Origin: Neptunomonas sp.
GTDB lineage: Bacteria; Pseudomonadota; Gammaproteobacteria; Pseudomonadales; Balneatricaceae
Direction of reading: 5' to 3'
Length of the DNA: 58,022 nt
Assembly: GCF_016744175.1 (NCBI RefSeq)
Contig: NZ_JADGEV010000026.1
Span: 1 to 58,022, forward strand
Below the pieces are notes generated by a model, which did not search any database, had not been told where the DNA came from, and saw nothing but the letters and a program-made list of their open reading frames with translations. Numbering within the stretch: the stretch's first letter is position 1; the number at the start of each line of letters is the position of its first letter. A program made the translations under genes and the position numbers. Below, piece after piece: positions 36,201 through 44,002 of this stretch.

Positions 36201-36623
36201 TTACTGTTTGAGACTCCTGTATGCCTTAGTCGTTGGTTTCAAGTCGTGTTTACCTCCGCATTCATGTATGGGTTGCCAGGTAAGCGCGTATAGGTTGGGT
36301 CCTATGCCTCTGCCGCCTTGTTTGGTTTTGACTAACCATTCCTGTTTTTCCAACTCTTTTAGTCCTTTGTTTCTCATGTCATCAGACGTCAAGCCTACGG
36401 ATGCCATGACACTTCTCGTACATTGAAGGTCACCGTTATTTCTGCCGTTATACTGTGCTCCAACGAGTATTAATACCTTCATAGCGTTACCGCTGAGATT
36501 ATAAAAATCAGGGTGGTTTAAAACAGCATCAGGGATCGTAAAGTGACCTCTGTAGGTTATTGAAAGGGGAGAGCCTCCTTTTCCCGCCTTGGTTTTGGTA
36601 GATCGCTTTATTGTTGCCGCCAT
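36201..36623 (-). CDS. Winged-helix DNA-binding protein, possible replication initiator
   Basis: A 140-aa basic protein. Residues about 25-125 resemble a winged-helix DNA-binding domain: AVLNHPDFYNLSGNAMKVLILV, then GDLQCTRSVMASVGLTSDDMRNKGL as a helix-turn-helix, and ELEKQEWLVKTKQGGRGIGPNLYALTW as the wing. Such proteins occur in small integrative elements beside AlpA and resemble the N-terminal domain of phage replication proteins. It is adjacent to iteron-like repeats (36045-36184), which suggests a role in element replication. The start ATG 36623 lacks an obvious strong ribosome binding site. Function is inferred. Confidence 0.6.
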   Translation of the reverse strand: MAATIKRSTKTKAGKGGSPLSITYRGHFTIPDAVLNHPDFYNLSGNAMKVLILVGAQYNGRNNGDLQCTRSVMASVGLTSDDMRNKGLKELEKQEWLVKTKQGGRGIGPNLYALTWQPIHECGGKHDLKPTTKAYRSLKQ

Positions 36624-36658
36624 ATGACGACCATCAAGGTAAAAGGCTTTGGTTTATT

Positions 36659-37009
36659 CTATGGGTGATTTGCATTATTCTTTCTCTGATCATGTTTTTT
36701 AGAATGATTATTGAGCCCTGTTTCGTTGGTAGCGGTCGGGGCTTTCTCATATGTGTTGATGTGTTTGTGTGCCTTATCCACCAGCTCATGTTTGAGCCAA
36801 TAGCGCCTGAAGTGTGTGTTTCCTCCATGCTGGTGACGGTGTGGTTCATCTATACGGATGAACGCGTAATCGGATTTGTTTGCTAGATCGGATACGGTTG
36901 AGTGTAGGCATGTTTCTCCGTACAGCTGTAACGCTTCAAGTTGGTTCATGCCTTGTTCTAGTCGTTGTGTGAAGTATGCGAGGGCGATAATATATTTAGG
37001 CTTCTTCAT
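36659..37009 (-). CDS. Small protein of unknown function next to AlpA
   Basis: A 116-aa protein from ATG 37009 (MKKPKYIIALAYFTQRLEQG), which has an AAGG site and overlaps the end of the AlpA gene by 14 bases. The first 60 residues look like a small alpha-helical domain with a helix-turn-helix feel (GMNQLEALQLYGETCLHSTV). Then comes a segment with HRHQHGG and FRRYWLKHELV, and the tail is polar and Asn/His/Lys-rich. I do not recognise a family with a known role. Position in the AlpA-led operon of an integrative element suggests regulation or replication of the element. Confidence 0.5.
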   Translation of the reverse strand: MKKPKYIIALAYFTQRLEQGMNQLEALQLYGETCLHSTVSDLANKSDYAFIRIDEPHRHQHGGNTHFRRYWLKHELVDKAHKHINTYEKAPTATNETGLNNHSKKHDQRKNNANHP

Positions 37010-37199
37010 TTTGAGCCTTCCCTTCGTCAATGCGGTCTTGAATCCAGTCTTGGATGGATTTTTCCGGCCACGCGATTAAACGTCCACCGATCGAGATTGG
37101 TTTTGGGAAAGTGCCTCTTGAAATTCTGATGTAAATTGTACTGCGTGATAATCCTACAAGTTTTTCAACTTCTGGACGCCTTAGTAAGCGATTAGTCAT
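36996..37199 (-). CDS. AlpA-family regulator of an integrative element
   Basis: A 67-aa AlpA/excisionase-like protein with a MerR-type winged helix: LLRRPEVEKLVGLSRSTIYIRI, then GTFPKPISIGGRLIAWPEKSIQDWI. Proteins of this family activate integrase expression or assist excision of P4-like elements. It lies upstream of the small genes and downstream of the DUF6387 and integrase genes in the same direction. The length is typical. Regulation of the adjacent integrase is inferred from family and context. Confidence 0.9.
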   Translation of the reverse strand: MTNRLLRRPEVEKLVGLSRSTIYIRISRGTFPKPISIGGRLIAWPEKSIQDWIQDRIDEGKAQNEEA

Positions 37200-37352
37200 G
37201 CTCTGCTTTCCTATGTAGTGAATGGAATACAGAGCTGATTTTGAGCGGGCGTAGAGAAAAAAACAGCCACCAAAAACTGTTGATAAATACTCTAATAAGC
37301 TAAGAGCACAGAAAATCTATTAGAGATTTATATAATGAAAATCATCTAAAGT

Positions 37353-38159
37353 TTACGTCCTGTTTATTCTTGATTTTAGTGCTCGAAGAAATGACGGGTC
37401 TGTTACATTTATTGCAAAAGGATGAACGGTCTGAGAGATGCCTTGTTCGCCTATATGTCCCTCAGGATAAATGTTTACGGCGAGAATGGATCTTTTGATT
37501 TTTAATTGATTCTCGATTTCCCAAATATATAGATCAAGATAGGGGAGTACTTCATAGTTTGCGCATAATGCGAGTGTTGTATCACTAGGGCGCTTTGTAA
37601 TTGTGCTTATGTTTAAAAACTTCCTATATTTAGGTAAAAAACTTTTTAGACATTTAATTATTTCTCCGTCAGGAAGGCTTAAGTCTATTTGCACAAATGC
37701 TTCATCTTCGAAGAAATACTCATTTTCTTGTTTGCGGTGTAAGTCGTAAGGCTCATGGTTTTTGATGCTCTCTAACTTTTCTTTACTAAAGGATTTTGAT
37801 TGATGACGACAATCTAAAGACTGTCCAATGGATAGCATCCATAAAGTAGATAAAGGAGTTATTGCTTCATTAGCTAGTTCACGGAAGTGGCTATACTTTA
37901 CGAAATCTATACCGTGCGGGAGTACTGTTGCTTCACTTAAGTTATCACGTTGATTCTGCCATTCTTTGCTGGGCAAGGCGTTTAAGCGAATTTCTTCAGT
38001 TTCAGATAATGAGTATGTTATTTCATTATCGAACTTTAGATCTTGTAAGGCGTCACTTCTGTAAGTGAGCTGTCTAAGCCATTCTTTATCGTCAAAGGAG
38101 CGGCAAGGGCTATATTTTGTTAAATCAAACCATTCTGGTAATTTGGTTACACGCTTCAT
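37353..38159 (-). CDS. DUF6387-like protein beside the integrase
   Basis: A 268-aa protein from ATG 38159 (MKRVTKLPEWFDLTKY). The opening KLPEWFDLTKYSPCRSFDDKEW and mid-region ALCANYEVLPYLDLYIWEI resemble the DUF6387 family, which is commonly encoded next to tyrosine integrases of genomic islands. No catalytic motif or membrane segment is visible. It lies 13 bases after the integrase stop and so is probably co-transcribed. Its function is unknown; a role in element maintenance is suggested only by context. Confidence 0.65.
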   Translation of the reverse strand: MKRVTKLPEWFDLTKYSPCRSFDDKEWLRQLTYRSDALQDLKFDNEITYSLSETEEIRLNALPSKEWQNQRDNLSEATVLPHGIDFVKYSHFRELANEAITPLSTLWMLSIGQSLDCRHQSKSFSKEKLESIKNHEPYDLHRKQENEYFFEDEAFVQIDLSLPDGEIIKCLKSFLPKYRKFLNISTITKRPSDTTLALCANYEVLPYLDLYIWEIENQLKIKRSILAVNIYPEGHIGEQGISQTVHPFAINVTDPSFLRALKSRINRT

Positions 38160-38172
38160 TTTAACATCTCTT

Positions 38173-39411
38173 CTATGAGGCAATATGGCTATGTTGCTTA
38201 AAGTTCGCTGTTATTATGTTGCTAGCCAATGACTGGCTTTTAAGTTGATCCAAATAATTAGCCCATCGTTGCATCATTTCTGTTCTTTGTTTTAAATGTT
38301 TCGTGCGGTTGTAGGCTCGTCCGTTAGCGTCTTTAACCGCGTGGGCGAGTTGTTGTTCTATCCACTCCACTCGAAATTCCAAAACCTCATCAAGTAGTGT
38401 CCTTGCCATGGCTCTAAAGCCATGAGGCGTCATTGTCTCGTTGTCATATCCCATTGAGCGCAAAGCCACTCTGACCGCATTTTCTGACATACAGCGGCTA
38501 CGCCCTCGCGCAGAAGGGAATATGTACTCCCCATTACCTGTGATTGGGTGTAAGGCTTCCAATATAGCTAATGCTTGTTTACTGATAGGTATGATGTGTT
38601 GCTGGTGGGTTTTCTCAGCGGTTATTTCAATGCGTTGTTCCGCATGGTTAATATCGCTCCACTTCATGCTACGAAGTTCTCCAGGGCGACAAAAGAACAG
38701 GGCTGAGAGCTGAAGGGCGGCTTTAACGGTGTAGGTGCCTGTAAAGCTATCAATAGCCACCAGCAACTGCCCAACGTCTTTAGGTTCTGTTATTGCTGAA
38801 AAGTGACGTTTAACGGGTGTTTGTAATGCGCCTTTAAGGTCGGGTGTTGGATCCCGTTCGGCTCTGCCAGTAGCAATAGCGAAGCGGAATATCTGGCCGG
38901 CTATCTGCTTGGTGCGATGGGCAGTTTCAATCGTGCCTCGTTGCTCTATCTGTCGTAAGGCGTCCAGAATTATCGGGGCGGTAATGTCTTTGATAGGGTG
39001 GTGGCCGATAACAGGGAACAGATAAGACTCTATATTACGTTTAACGCGCCGCTGGTGGCCTTCGCTTTTGTCTGCTTGTTTTGTGTTGAACCATTCAAGA
39101 GCAATGGCTTGAAAGCTATTTTCGGTATTTAGCTTATTAGCTGCTTTTACCGCTTGTTTTTGGGCGAGGGGATCAATTCCGTTTGCAAGCTGCTTACGTG
39201 CTTCGTCACGTATCTCTCGGGCGTTGGCCAGCGATATATCTGGATAGACACCCACGGCGAATAGTTTCTCTTTTCCGTTAAAGCGGTATTTTATGCGCCA
39301 ATACTTAGCGCCAGTTTTCTTGACGAGTAGATAAAGTCCTTTCTCGTCCGCCAGTTTGAAGTCTTTTTCTTGTGGCTTTGCCGCTTGTGCTTGTTTGTGA
39401 GTTAGCGCCAT
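38173..39411 (-). CDS. DUF4102-type tyrosine integrase of element A
   Basis: A 412-aa integrase from ATG 39411 (MALTHKQAQAAKP, AAGGGGG site); frames extending to 39570 run into the attachment region. The arm-binding DUF4102 domain is at about 1-90 (LADEKGLYLLVKKTGAKYWRIKYRF), a core-binding domain at about 95-190, and the catalytic domain at about 200-390. Catalytic residues are Arg in FFCRPGELRSMKW, HGFRAMARTLLDE (His-x-x-Arg), and His plus Tyr in EQQLAHAVKDANGRAYNR. P4-like integrases of this type insert at tRNA or tmRNA 3' ends. The site at 39621-39646, 210 bases away, is a copy of the tmRNA end. Confidence 0.95.
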   Translation of the reverse strand: MALTHKQAQAAKPQEKDFKLADEKGLYLLVKKTGAKYWRIKYRFNGKEKLFAVGVYPDISLANAREIRDEARKQLANGIDPLAQKQAVKAANKLNTENSFQAIALEWFNTKQADKSEGHQRRVKRNIESYLFPVIGHHPIKDITAPIILDALRQIEQRGTIETAHRTKQIAGQIFRFAIATGRAERDPTPDLKGALQTPVKRHFSAITEPKDVGQLLVAIDSFTGTYTVKAALQLSALFFCRPGELRSMKWSDINHAEQRIEITAEKTHQQHIIPISKQALAILEALHPITGNGEYIFPSARGRSRCMSENAVRVALRSMGYDNETMTPHGFRAMARTLLDEVLEFRVEWIEQQLAHAVKDANGRAYNRTKHLKQRTEMMQRWANYLDQLKSQSLASNIITANFKQHSHIAS

Positions 39412-39424
39412 CCCAGCCCCCTTT

Positions 39425-39510
39425 CCTTGATAATGGGGTACATGATTTGGGGGTATCGCTTTTTTAGTGCGACATGTACCCCTATATATACCCCGTGAAT
39501 TGGGGGTATT
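39425..39510. promoter_or_regulatory. GGGGTA-type direct repeats next to the integrase (candidate arm sites)
   Basis: ATGGGGTACATG, TTTGGGGGTATC, ATGTACCCCTATATATACCC and TTGGGGGTATTT lie within 86 bases upstream of the integrase start. Similar TACCCCC words occur at the opposite end of element A (25776-25795). This is the usual arrangement of integrase arm-binding sites flanking an attachment core; the integrase promoter must lie among them. Confidence 0.5.
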
Positions 39511-39583
39511 TCCCAAGAACTCAAAAGACCCCATAGGAATGATGGTATGTGTAGAAGTCAGTAAATTCAAGGGCTACAGACAT

Positions 39584-39609
39584 AAAAAAAGACGCCCTAG
39601 GGCGTCTTC
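39584..39609 (-). terminator. Terminator supplied by element A next to the tmRNA-end copy
   Basis: AGACGCCCTAGGGCGTCT at 39590-39607 is a perfect palindrome followed, on the minus strand, by seven T residues (39590-39584). It sits just downstream of the tmRNA-end copy at 39621-39646 in the same relation as the native tmRNA terminator, which it would replace after integration. Confidence 0.85.
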
Positions 39610-39620
39610 GTTTATCAATT

Positions 39621-39646
39621 TGGTGGAGGTGGCGGGTTTCGAACCC
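39621..39646 (-). repeat. Copy of the tmRNA 3' end (right attachment site of element A)
   Basis: The 26 bases from TGGTGGAGGTGGCGGG through CGAACCC are identical to the tmRNA 3' end at 57983-58008, after which similarity stops. It lies between the terminator brought by element A and the start of element B. It is a tmRNA fragment, not a functional RNA gene. A tandem TCGACAC pair found in the other copies follows at 39747-39771. Confidence 0.88.
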
Positions 39647-39902
39647 ATGTACCATGCCTTTTGTTGTACCAGTACATACCACAACGCTAGAGTTTTAAGG
39701 CGTTATGGTTTTTACTCAGAGCCGTTAAACCACTATAAATAGCTATGTTTTCGACACTTTATCGACACATGTCATAACTGTGTATGGTTTTTCTGGCATC
39801 CCAATATGAAATTGGGCATTATCGAATGATAGGGTAGGTAAGATCCCGTGCCAGCTTATACCATCAAAATGCATGTTTATTTTCAACGGAGGAAGATAGC
39901 GA

Positions 39903-39971
39903 ATGCAGCCAGAAAATCATTGTTTATCTATGCAAATTGAAATATTGCATTCGAGCCTCTGCGAATATTAA
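39903..39971 (+). CDS. Possible 22-aa peptide with strong ribosome binding site (copy 1)
   Basis: A GGAGGA site at 39888-39893 lies nine bases before ATG 39903, and the frame reads MQPENHCLSMQIEILHSSL before ending after 22 residues. About 60 bases around it (from GTTTATTTTCAACGGAGGAA) recur at 42691-42750, where the peptide begins MQLENFCLFIS. Conservation of site, start and first residues in two places supports a translated leader or small peptide, but function is unknown and chance duplication is possible. Confidence 0.4.
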   Translation: MQPENHCLSMQIEILHSSLCEY

Positions 39972-40172
39972 TATGCATTCTAATTATTGATTATATATAT
40001 CAATAGGTTGTAATTCAGAGCTATACATTAATGACTCTTTAGGCGTGGACTGGTAACTATATATGAGTGAGTGTTCCTCATAAACAGATTGTTAGAATAT
40101 TATAATTTCTATATCATTCACCCTTGGGGTGAATGCTTGTGCTTAAATTCATACTGTACTTAGGATGTAAAT

Positions 40173-40475
40173 TTGATTGTAAATTTCAAGACTAACAAGC
40201 TTGAGAAGTGCTATTGCCAAAGTAACCAAGCTAAAAGGGAGTTTGGGGACCAAATTGCTAGAAAGTACATTCAAAGGGTTAATTTAATTAAAGCGGCTAA
40301 AGACTTAGATGAAGTTATGTCGCTACCTGGTCTAAGGTGCCACCCCCTGAAAGGTAATAGGCAAGGGCAGTATGCAGTCAAATTGACGGGGTTTTATAGG
40401 CTGATATTTACGGTAGATGGTAAATGTTTAAATATCGCCCAAATTGAAGAAGTGAGTAAACATTATGATGACTGA
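40173..40475 (+). CDS. higB: HigB/RelE-family toxin (second hig module)
   Basis: A 100-aa toxin of the RelE/HigB plasmid-maintenance family. It shows the family ends IVNFKTNKLEKCYCQSN at the start and GLRCHPLKGNRQGQYAVKLTGFYRLIF with the conserved Leu-Lys-Gly and Arg-Leu-Ile-Phe, finishing with IAQIEEVSKHYDD and the His-Tyr pair. The start is TTG 40173 after an AGGA site; no ATG fits the family N-terminus. It overlaps the downstream antitoxin by 11 bases. It lies in element B, next to the left end, and is distinct in sequence from the HigB at 29618. Confidence 0.88.
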   Translation: MIVNFKTNKLEKCYCQSNQAKREFGDQIARKYIQRVNLIKAAKDLDEVMSLPGLRCHPLKGNRQGQYAVKLTGFYRLIFTVDGKCLNIAQIEEVSKHYDD

Positions 40476-41550
40476 GACAGGATTTATTTCTGATCTTGCT
40501 ATTCCACCTGGCGAGTATCTTGAAGAAATACTTGAAGATGTGGAGATTAGTCAGGCTGAGTTAGCTAGACGAATGGGAAGACCGTCTCAAGCTATAAATG
40601 AAATAGTAAAAGGTGAGAAGTCTATAACTCCTGAAACAGCACTGCAATTGGAGCAGGTGTTAGGGGTGTCAGCTCAATTTTGGAGCAAGCTAGAAGCTGA
40701 TTACCGGTTAGTTTTAGCTAAAGAACAACAGCTTGAAGAAGTTAAGAAAGAAGAAAGTTTACTTTCGAATTTCCCATATCTTGAATTGAATAAGTTAGGT
40801 CTTGTTGAAAAGACGAAAGATCGGGTGAAAAAGGTTATTTCTCTTCGAAGGTTTTTTGGAGTTTCTTCATTACATAATATAAAAACCGTAAAAGAATTTG
40901 CTCCGGCGTTTCGTCAGCAAGAAAAAGATACTGTCTCTCATGAGTCTCTTGCATCCTGGTTGAGAGCTGGTCATGTAATTGCAGAGAATTCAAAAGTAGA
41001 GGTTTTCAGCAAATCTAAATTAGAAAGTTATCTTCCTGAACTAAGAAAGCTAACAAATACTGTTGAGCCAAATGAACTTATTACAGAAATAAAGAGAATA
41101 CTTGCTGAGTGTGGTGTTGTTTTGGCTTTAGTTCCAGCTTTTCCAAAGTCCTACACCACAGGTGCTACATTTTGGTTAGGAAAAAATAAAGCGGTAATAA
41201 TGATGTCGATGCGTGGTGCTTGGTCTGATATTTTTTGGTTTAGCTTATTTCATGAAATAGGTCATATATTGCTTCATGACAAAAGAGTTACGTTTCTTGA
41301 AAATGGAAAACAAGATGATCAATATCAAAAACAAGAACGTGAAGCTGATGAATTTGCGCAGGTATCTTTGGTTCCAACAGAAAAATATAATGAATTCTTG
41401 AGAGAGTCTGATTTTTCCAGTTCTGCAATAAAATATTTTTCTGATTCAATAGGTATATTTCCTGGGATTATAACTGGTCGCCTGCAACATGATAAAAAGC
41501 TACTGCATAGCATGCATTATCATCGTGTTAGATATAAATGGAATATATGA
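40465..41550 (+). CDS. HigA-like antitoxin fused to ImmA/IrrE metallopeptidase (second module)
   Basis: A 361-aa protein. Residues about 10-75 are an XRE/HigA helix-turn-helix (PPGEYLEEILEDVEISQAEL, ARRMGRPSQAINEIVKGEKS). Residues about 200-350 hold the ImmA/IrrE domain with zinc motif HEIGHILLH and later EREADEFAQVSLVP. The middle part is a helical linker with a basic face (RVKKVISLRRFFG). It overlaps the toxin gene by 11 bases. The same architecture occurs in element A (28385-29608), though sequence identity looks low, so the two modules probably do not cross-neutralise. Stability of the island and a possible response to infection are inferred. Confidence 0.9.
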   Translation: MMTETGFISDLAIPPGEYLEEILEDVEISQAELARRMGRPSQAINEIVKGEKSITPETALQLEQVLGVSAQFWSKLEADYRLVLAKEQQLEEVKKEESLLSNFPYLELNKLGLVEKTKDRVKKVISLRRFFGVSSLHNIKTVKEFAPAFRQQEKDTVSHESLASWLRAGHVIAENSKVEVFSKSKLESYLPELRKLTNTVEPNELITEIKRILAECGVVLALVPAFPKSYTTGATFWLGKNKAVIMMSMRGAWSDIFWFSLFHEIGHILLHDKRVTFLENGKQDDQYQKQEREADEFAQVSLVPTEKYNEFLRESDFSSSAIKYFSDSIGIFPGIITGRLQHDKKLLHSMHYHRVRYKWNI

Positions 41551-41643
41551 ATGTACTAATAATTACTCCATTTGAAAATTTTTCTCGTTTATCTTTTGAA
41601 ACGGTGAAGAATTGGGCGTTAGTATTACAAGGACTTATACAAA

Positions 41644-42378
41644 ATGGAATTTTCTAAAACGGTAAAATTTGACTTCCCAAGAATTCCTGTGCTGGGGACA
41701 TTACTTCTTATCATTGCAGTCATCAATTATTATGATTTAATAATGCCGTACTTATTTGATGAAGATCAGAAGCCGAGCCTAGGCCTAATTACAGCTGCCA
41801 TTTTTTCATTTGGTACAGCTGGCGTTAGTATTTCTCATCTTATTTCGATGGTAATGTTTGATTTTTTGTTTCCAATTAAAAAATTTGTATTAAAGAGTCA
41901 AGATCAAAATTATAGAACAAGTTACCAATGGTTTGAATCTATCCAAAAAAACTCCACCCCAAATGTACGAATATCTAATAGAGGCAACGAACATAGTATT
42001 TCAAATCGTTTAAGTATTGATAAATTAAGTAATAAGCAGGTTCACGCTACATTACATGCTTTAGAAATTCAATGTAGAGAAAATTCTCCTGCTTTCGGTA
42101 TTCAATTAGAATACTACTACTCTCTATACATATTTTTCTTTATGTCAGCACTGTTTACGTTATTCATGCTTTTAACAGGTTTTTATTATGCTCATGCTTC
42201 ACAAGTTTATGCTGTCCCATATGTGGTTATTATTGTTGATTGTATTATTATTTTGATTTGTTCAATTGGAACTGTTAGAGCTAGAAAAATAAAAGAGCAC
42301 TTGAGAATTATATTGTTCAACCATGATAGAGTTCTAGTGGTTTCACTATTAAAAAAATGGTTTCAGTGTAATATTTAG
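41644..42378 (+). CDS. Four-helix membrane protein of unknown function
   Basis: A 244-aa protein with two hydrophobic pairs: about residues 12-30 and 40-75 (PVLGTLLLIIAVINYYDLIM, LGLITAAIFSFGTAGVSISHLI) and about 160-180 and 190-215 (YIFFFMSALFTLFMLLTGF, VVIIVDCIIILICSIGT). Between them lies a soluble segment with HSISNRLSIDKLSNKQV. It starts with an AAGGAC site at ATG 41644. I do not recognise the family. It follows the HigA/ImmA gene by 93 bases in the same direction and may share a transcript. Two-pair membrane proteins of this size in islands are sometimes effector or immunity components, but nothing here shows it. Confidence 0.6.
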   Translation: MEFSKTVKFDFPRIPVLGTLLLIIAVINYYDLIMPYLFDEDQKPSLGLITAAIFSFGTAGVSISHLISMVMFDFLFPIKKFVLKSQDQNYRTSYQWFESIQKNSTPNVRISNRGNEHSISNRLSIDKLSNKQVHATLHALEIQCRENSPAFGIQLEYYYSLYIFFFMSALFTLFMLLTGFYYAHASQVYAVPYVVIIVDCIIILICSIGTVRARKIKEHLRIILFNHDRVLVVSLLKKWFQCNI

Positions 42379-42718
42379 CAATTGTTAGCAAGCTTTAAGA
42401 TTAAGTGTTGTTGTTTTTTGGCTGTATTATTTTTAGGATAGTAATGACGGTCGGTTTAAACTTGGTTAGTGCATCTTAAAATAGTGTTACTGATGTTTGT
42501 ATTTATGTTTAAGAAACATAAGTAGGGATATATAGATGGTGATATTTCTACACATGTAATGCTGTTAGGTTTAGTGGTTTTTTATTATGTGTGGGAGAGT
42601 ATTGCTGAGTTCTATTCCTTCATTTTTCTAGTATTTGAAATGTTATATCTAATATAGTATAAAGAAATTATACATTATTATAAAATCACACGTTTATTTT
42701 CAACGGAGGAAAATAACA
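42379..42718. other. Non-coding A/T-rich stretch with a repeated leader sequence
   Basis: No gene is visible apart from the small peptide frame beginning at 42719. The end of this stretch (42691-42718) repeats 39872-39899, GTTTATTTTCAACGGAGGAA. The rest has no clear promoter, terminator or repeat that I can support. Confidence 0.4.
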
Positions 42719-42814
42719 GTGCAGCTTGAAAACTTCTGCTTATTTATATCTTTAAAAAAACACATTAAAAAATTGTTTCATAATAGTTGTTTAAGAAAAA
42801 ATTCTATAAATTAA
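42719..42814 (+). CDS. Possible 31-aa peptide with strong ribosome binding site (copy 2)
   Basis: GGAGGA at 42705-42710 precedes GTG 42719 by nine bases. The frame encodes 31 residues beginning MQLENFCLFISLKKHIKKL, basic after residue 12. The surrounding DNA is a close copy of that at 39872-39930, whose peptide begins MQPENHCLS. The gene downstream starts 16 bases later (42831), so this could be a leader peptide controlling it. Translation is inferred from the site and the repetition. Confidence 0.4.
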   Translation: MQLENFCLFISLKKHIKKLFHNSCLRKNSIN

Positions 42815-42830
42815 TTATTAAAGGTATTCG

Positions 42831-43325
42831 ATGAGATATTCTGAATCTATAACGCTTTTTGCTGCTGTTATTGGTTGTTTTACAGGCGTTTTTTCCATAA
42901 GTTGGCAGCTATATAAAGAAAATGAGAACTCAAACGAAGAGTTGGTCATAGAGTGGAATGCTTATCCAGCACCTGCCTATAATTTATTATTTACTAACAA
43001 TCACCACCTAAAAGACGGGTTGAAAATTGAAGTTACAAATAAATCAAAAAACATGATTTATATAAAATCTATTCATCTTAATTCTACTATTGATAACTGT
43101 ACGTTCAATTATAGATTGACCAATTCTAATGTGCCCGTAGTTTCATTGAATCCATGGTCATATGATATTTTTATTTTCGAGGGTGATATGCCTAAATGTA
43201 TTAATCTTTATGAAAATGAAACACTAAATGTTGTTGTGAAGACATCCAAAGATAATAATTTTAGTAGTACATTCAATCCGATTTTCGGTGTTTTTAATAA
43301 AAAAGGAAAATTCAATATTAATTGA
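42831..43325 (+). CDS. Single-span membrane-anchored protein of unknown function
   Basis: A 164-aa protein with an uncleaved N-terminal membrane anchor (ITLFAAVIGCFTGVFSISWQL, residues about 6-26). The rest is likely a small beta-sandwich domain on the outside: VIEWNAYPAPAYNLLF, HHLKDGLKIEVTNKSKNMIYIKSI, NPWSYDIFIFEGDMP. Its plan recalls small sensor or anchor domains, but no family is recognised. The neighbour at 43377 is also a membrane protein, 51 bases downstream and co-directional, so the two may form a pair. A/T-rich base composition marks recent transfer. Confidence 0.55.
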   Translation: MRYSESITLFAAVIGCFTGVFSISWQLYKENENSNEELVIEWNAYPAPAYNLLFTNNHHLKDGLKIEVTNKSKNMIYIKSIHLNSTIDNCTFNYRLTNSNVPVVSLNPWSYDIFIFEGDMPKCINLYENETLNVVVKTSKDNNFSSTFNPIFGVFNKKGKFNIN

Positions 43326-43376
43326 AATTGATAAGTATCTTAGATTTTAATATCAATAAATTTAAAGGGGTTATTT

Positions 43377-43916
43377 GTGTTTTCAAAGATTTTAGGCCTT
43401 GTTTTTTCTATTTTATTAACAGTTGCATATGTGATTGGATTTATATATGACGCATCATACTTGGAAGAGTTTGGTGTTAATTACTATGAGATGATGGGTT
43501 CTCCTCTAGACTATCTTTCTATCGGAGGGATGTACCTACTACTATCCTATTCAGAAAACCTATCATTGCTAGTTACTGTTCTAGGAATAATTGGGATATG
43601 TTATATGCCAATAAAAAGAGGAGTTCCTAAGGATATTATTGAAAAATATGTAGATATAGAAAGTGTTCCTTATGTGCTTTTCAGTGTTATACCTATAGTT
43701 TTTCTTTTATTGCTTCCTGTAATACCTGATGCAAAAGAAGATGCAATTGAAGCTATAGATAAAGCCAATGATCTTCTGTGTATAGAAGACGAGGGTCAGT
43801 GTTTTTATGGAGTTATTTTGCGATATAGGGCTTCAAAAATTATATTTTACAATTCTAAATCAAATAAAACTAATGTTTATACGGATAAGAAACTACTGAG
43901 CGCTACTCATAGTTAA
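43377..43916 (+). CDS. Membrane protein of unknown function
   Basis: A 179-aa protein starting at GTG 43377 after a GGGG-containing leader. It has three or four membrane segments: residues about 5-24 (LGLVFSILLTVAYVIGFIYD), 42-62 (LDYLSIGGMYLLLSY), 62-78 (LLVTVLGIIGICYMPI) and 97-117 (PYVLFSVIPIVFLLLLPVIP). A short soluble C-terminus with two cysteines (LLCIEDEGQCFYG) follows. The phrase EEFGVNYYEMMGSPLDYLS recurs in unnamed membrane proteins of mobile islands. Likely partner of the adjacent 42831 gene. No function can be assigned. Confidence 0.55.
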   Translation: MFSKILGLVFSILLTVAYVIGFIYDASYLEEFGVNYYEMMGSPLDYLSIGGMYLLLSYSENLSLLVTVLGIIGICYMPIKRGVPKDIIEKYVDIESVPYVLFSVIPIVFLLLLPVIPDAKEDAIEAIDKANDLLCIEDEGQCFYGVILRYRASKIIFYNSKSNKTNVYTDKKLLSATHS

Positions 43917-44002
43917 TAATAGAGAATACTGGTACGAACTAATTATTGTGTCGGTAATATACTAATCATGCTCTATCGTTTTTTAGAAAAATTTCTAACA
44001 TG

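Larger units (their letters stand above)
25699..39646. mobile_element. Element A: integrative element with type I restriction system, bounded by tmRNA ends
   Basis: Both ends carry the tmRNA 3' terminus (25699-25710 and 39621-39646) in direct orientation. The integrase gene lies next to the right end and reads inward, followed by DUF6387, AlpA, a small gene, a winged-helix protein with iteron-like repeats, hsdRMS, HigB/HigA-ImmA and the repeat-rich membrane protein. Short GGGGTA-type repeats lie inside both ends (25770-25800 and 39425-39510), as expected for integrase arm sites. I see no structural phage or conjugation genes, so it would be a satellite or mobilisable island needing help for transfer. 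Confidence 0.75.

Noticed and set aside
39621-39696. Possible tRNA gene because of the GGTTTCGAACCC-type sequence
   Set aside because: Only the 3' end of tmRNA is present; no anticodon arm or partner acceptor strand can be drawn.
39467-39742. Open frame of 91 codons crossing the tmRNA-end copy
   Set aside because: It reads through a palindromic terminator and attachment site and has no recognisable sequence.
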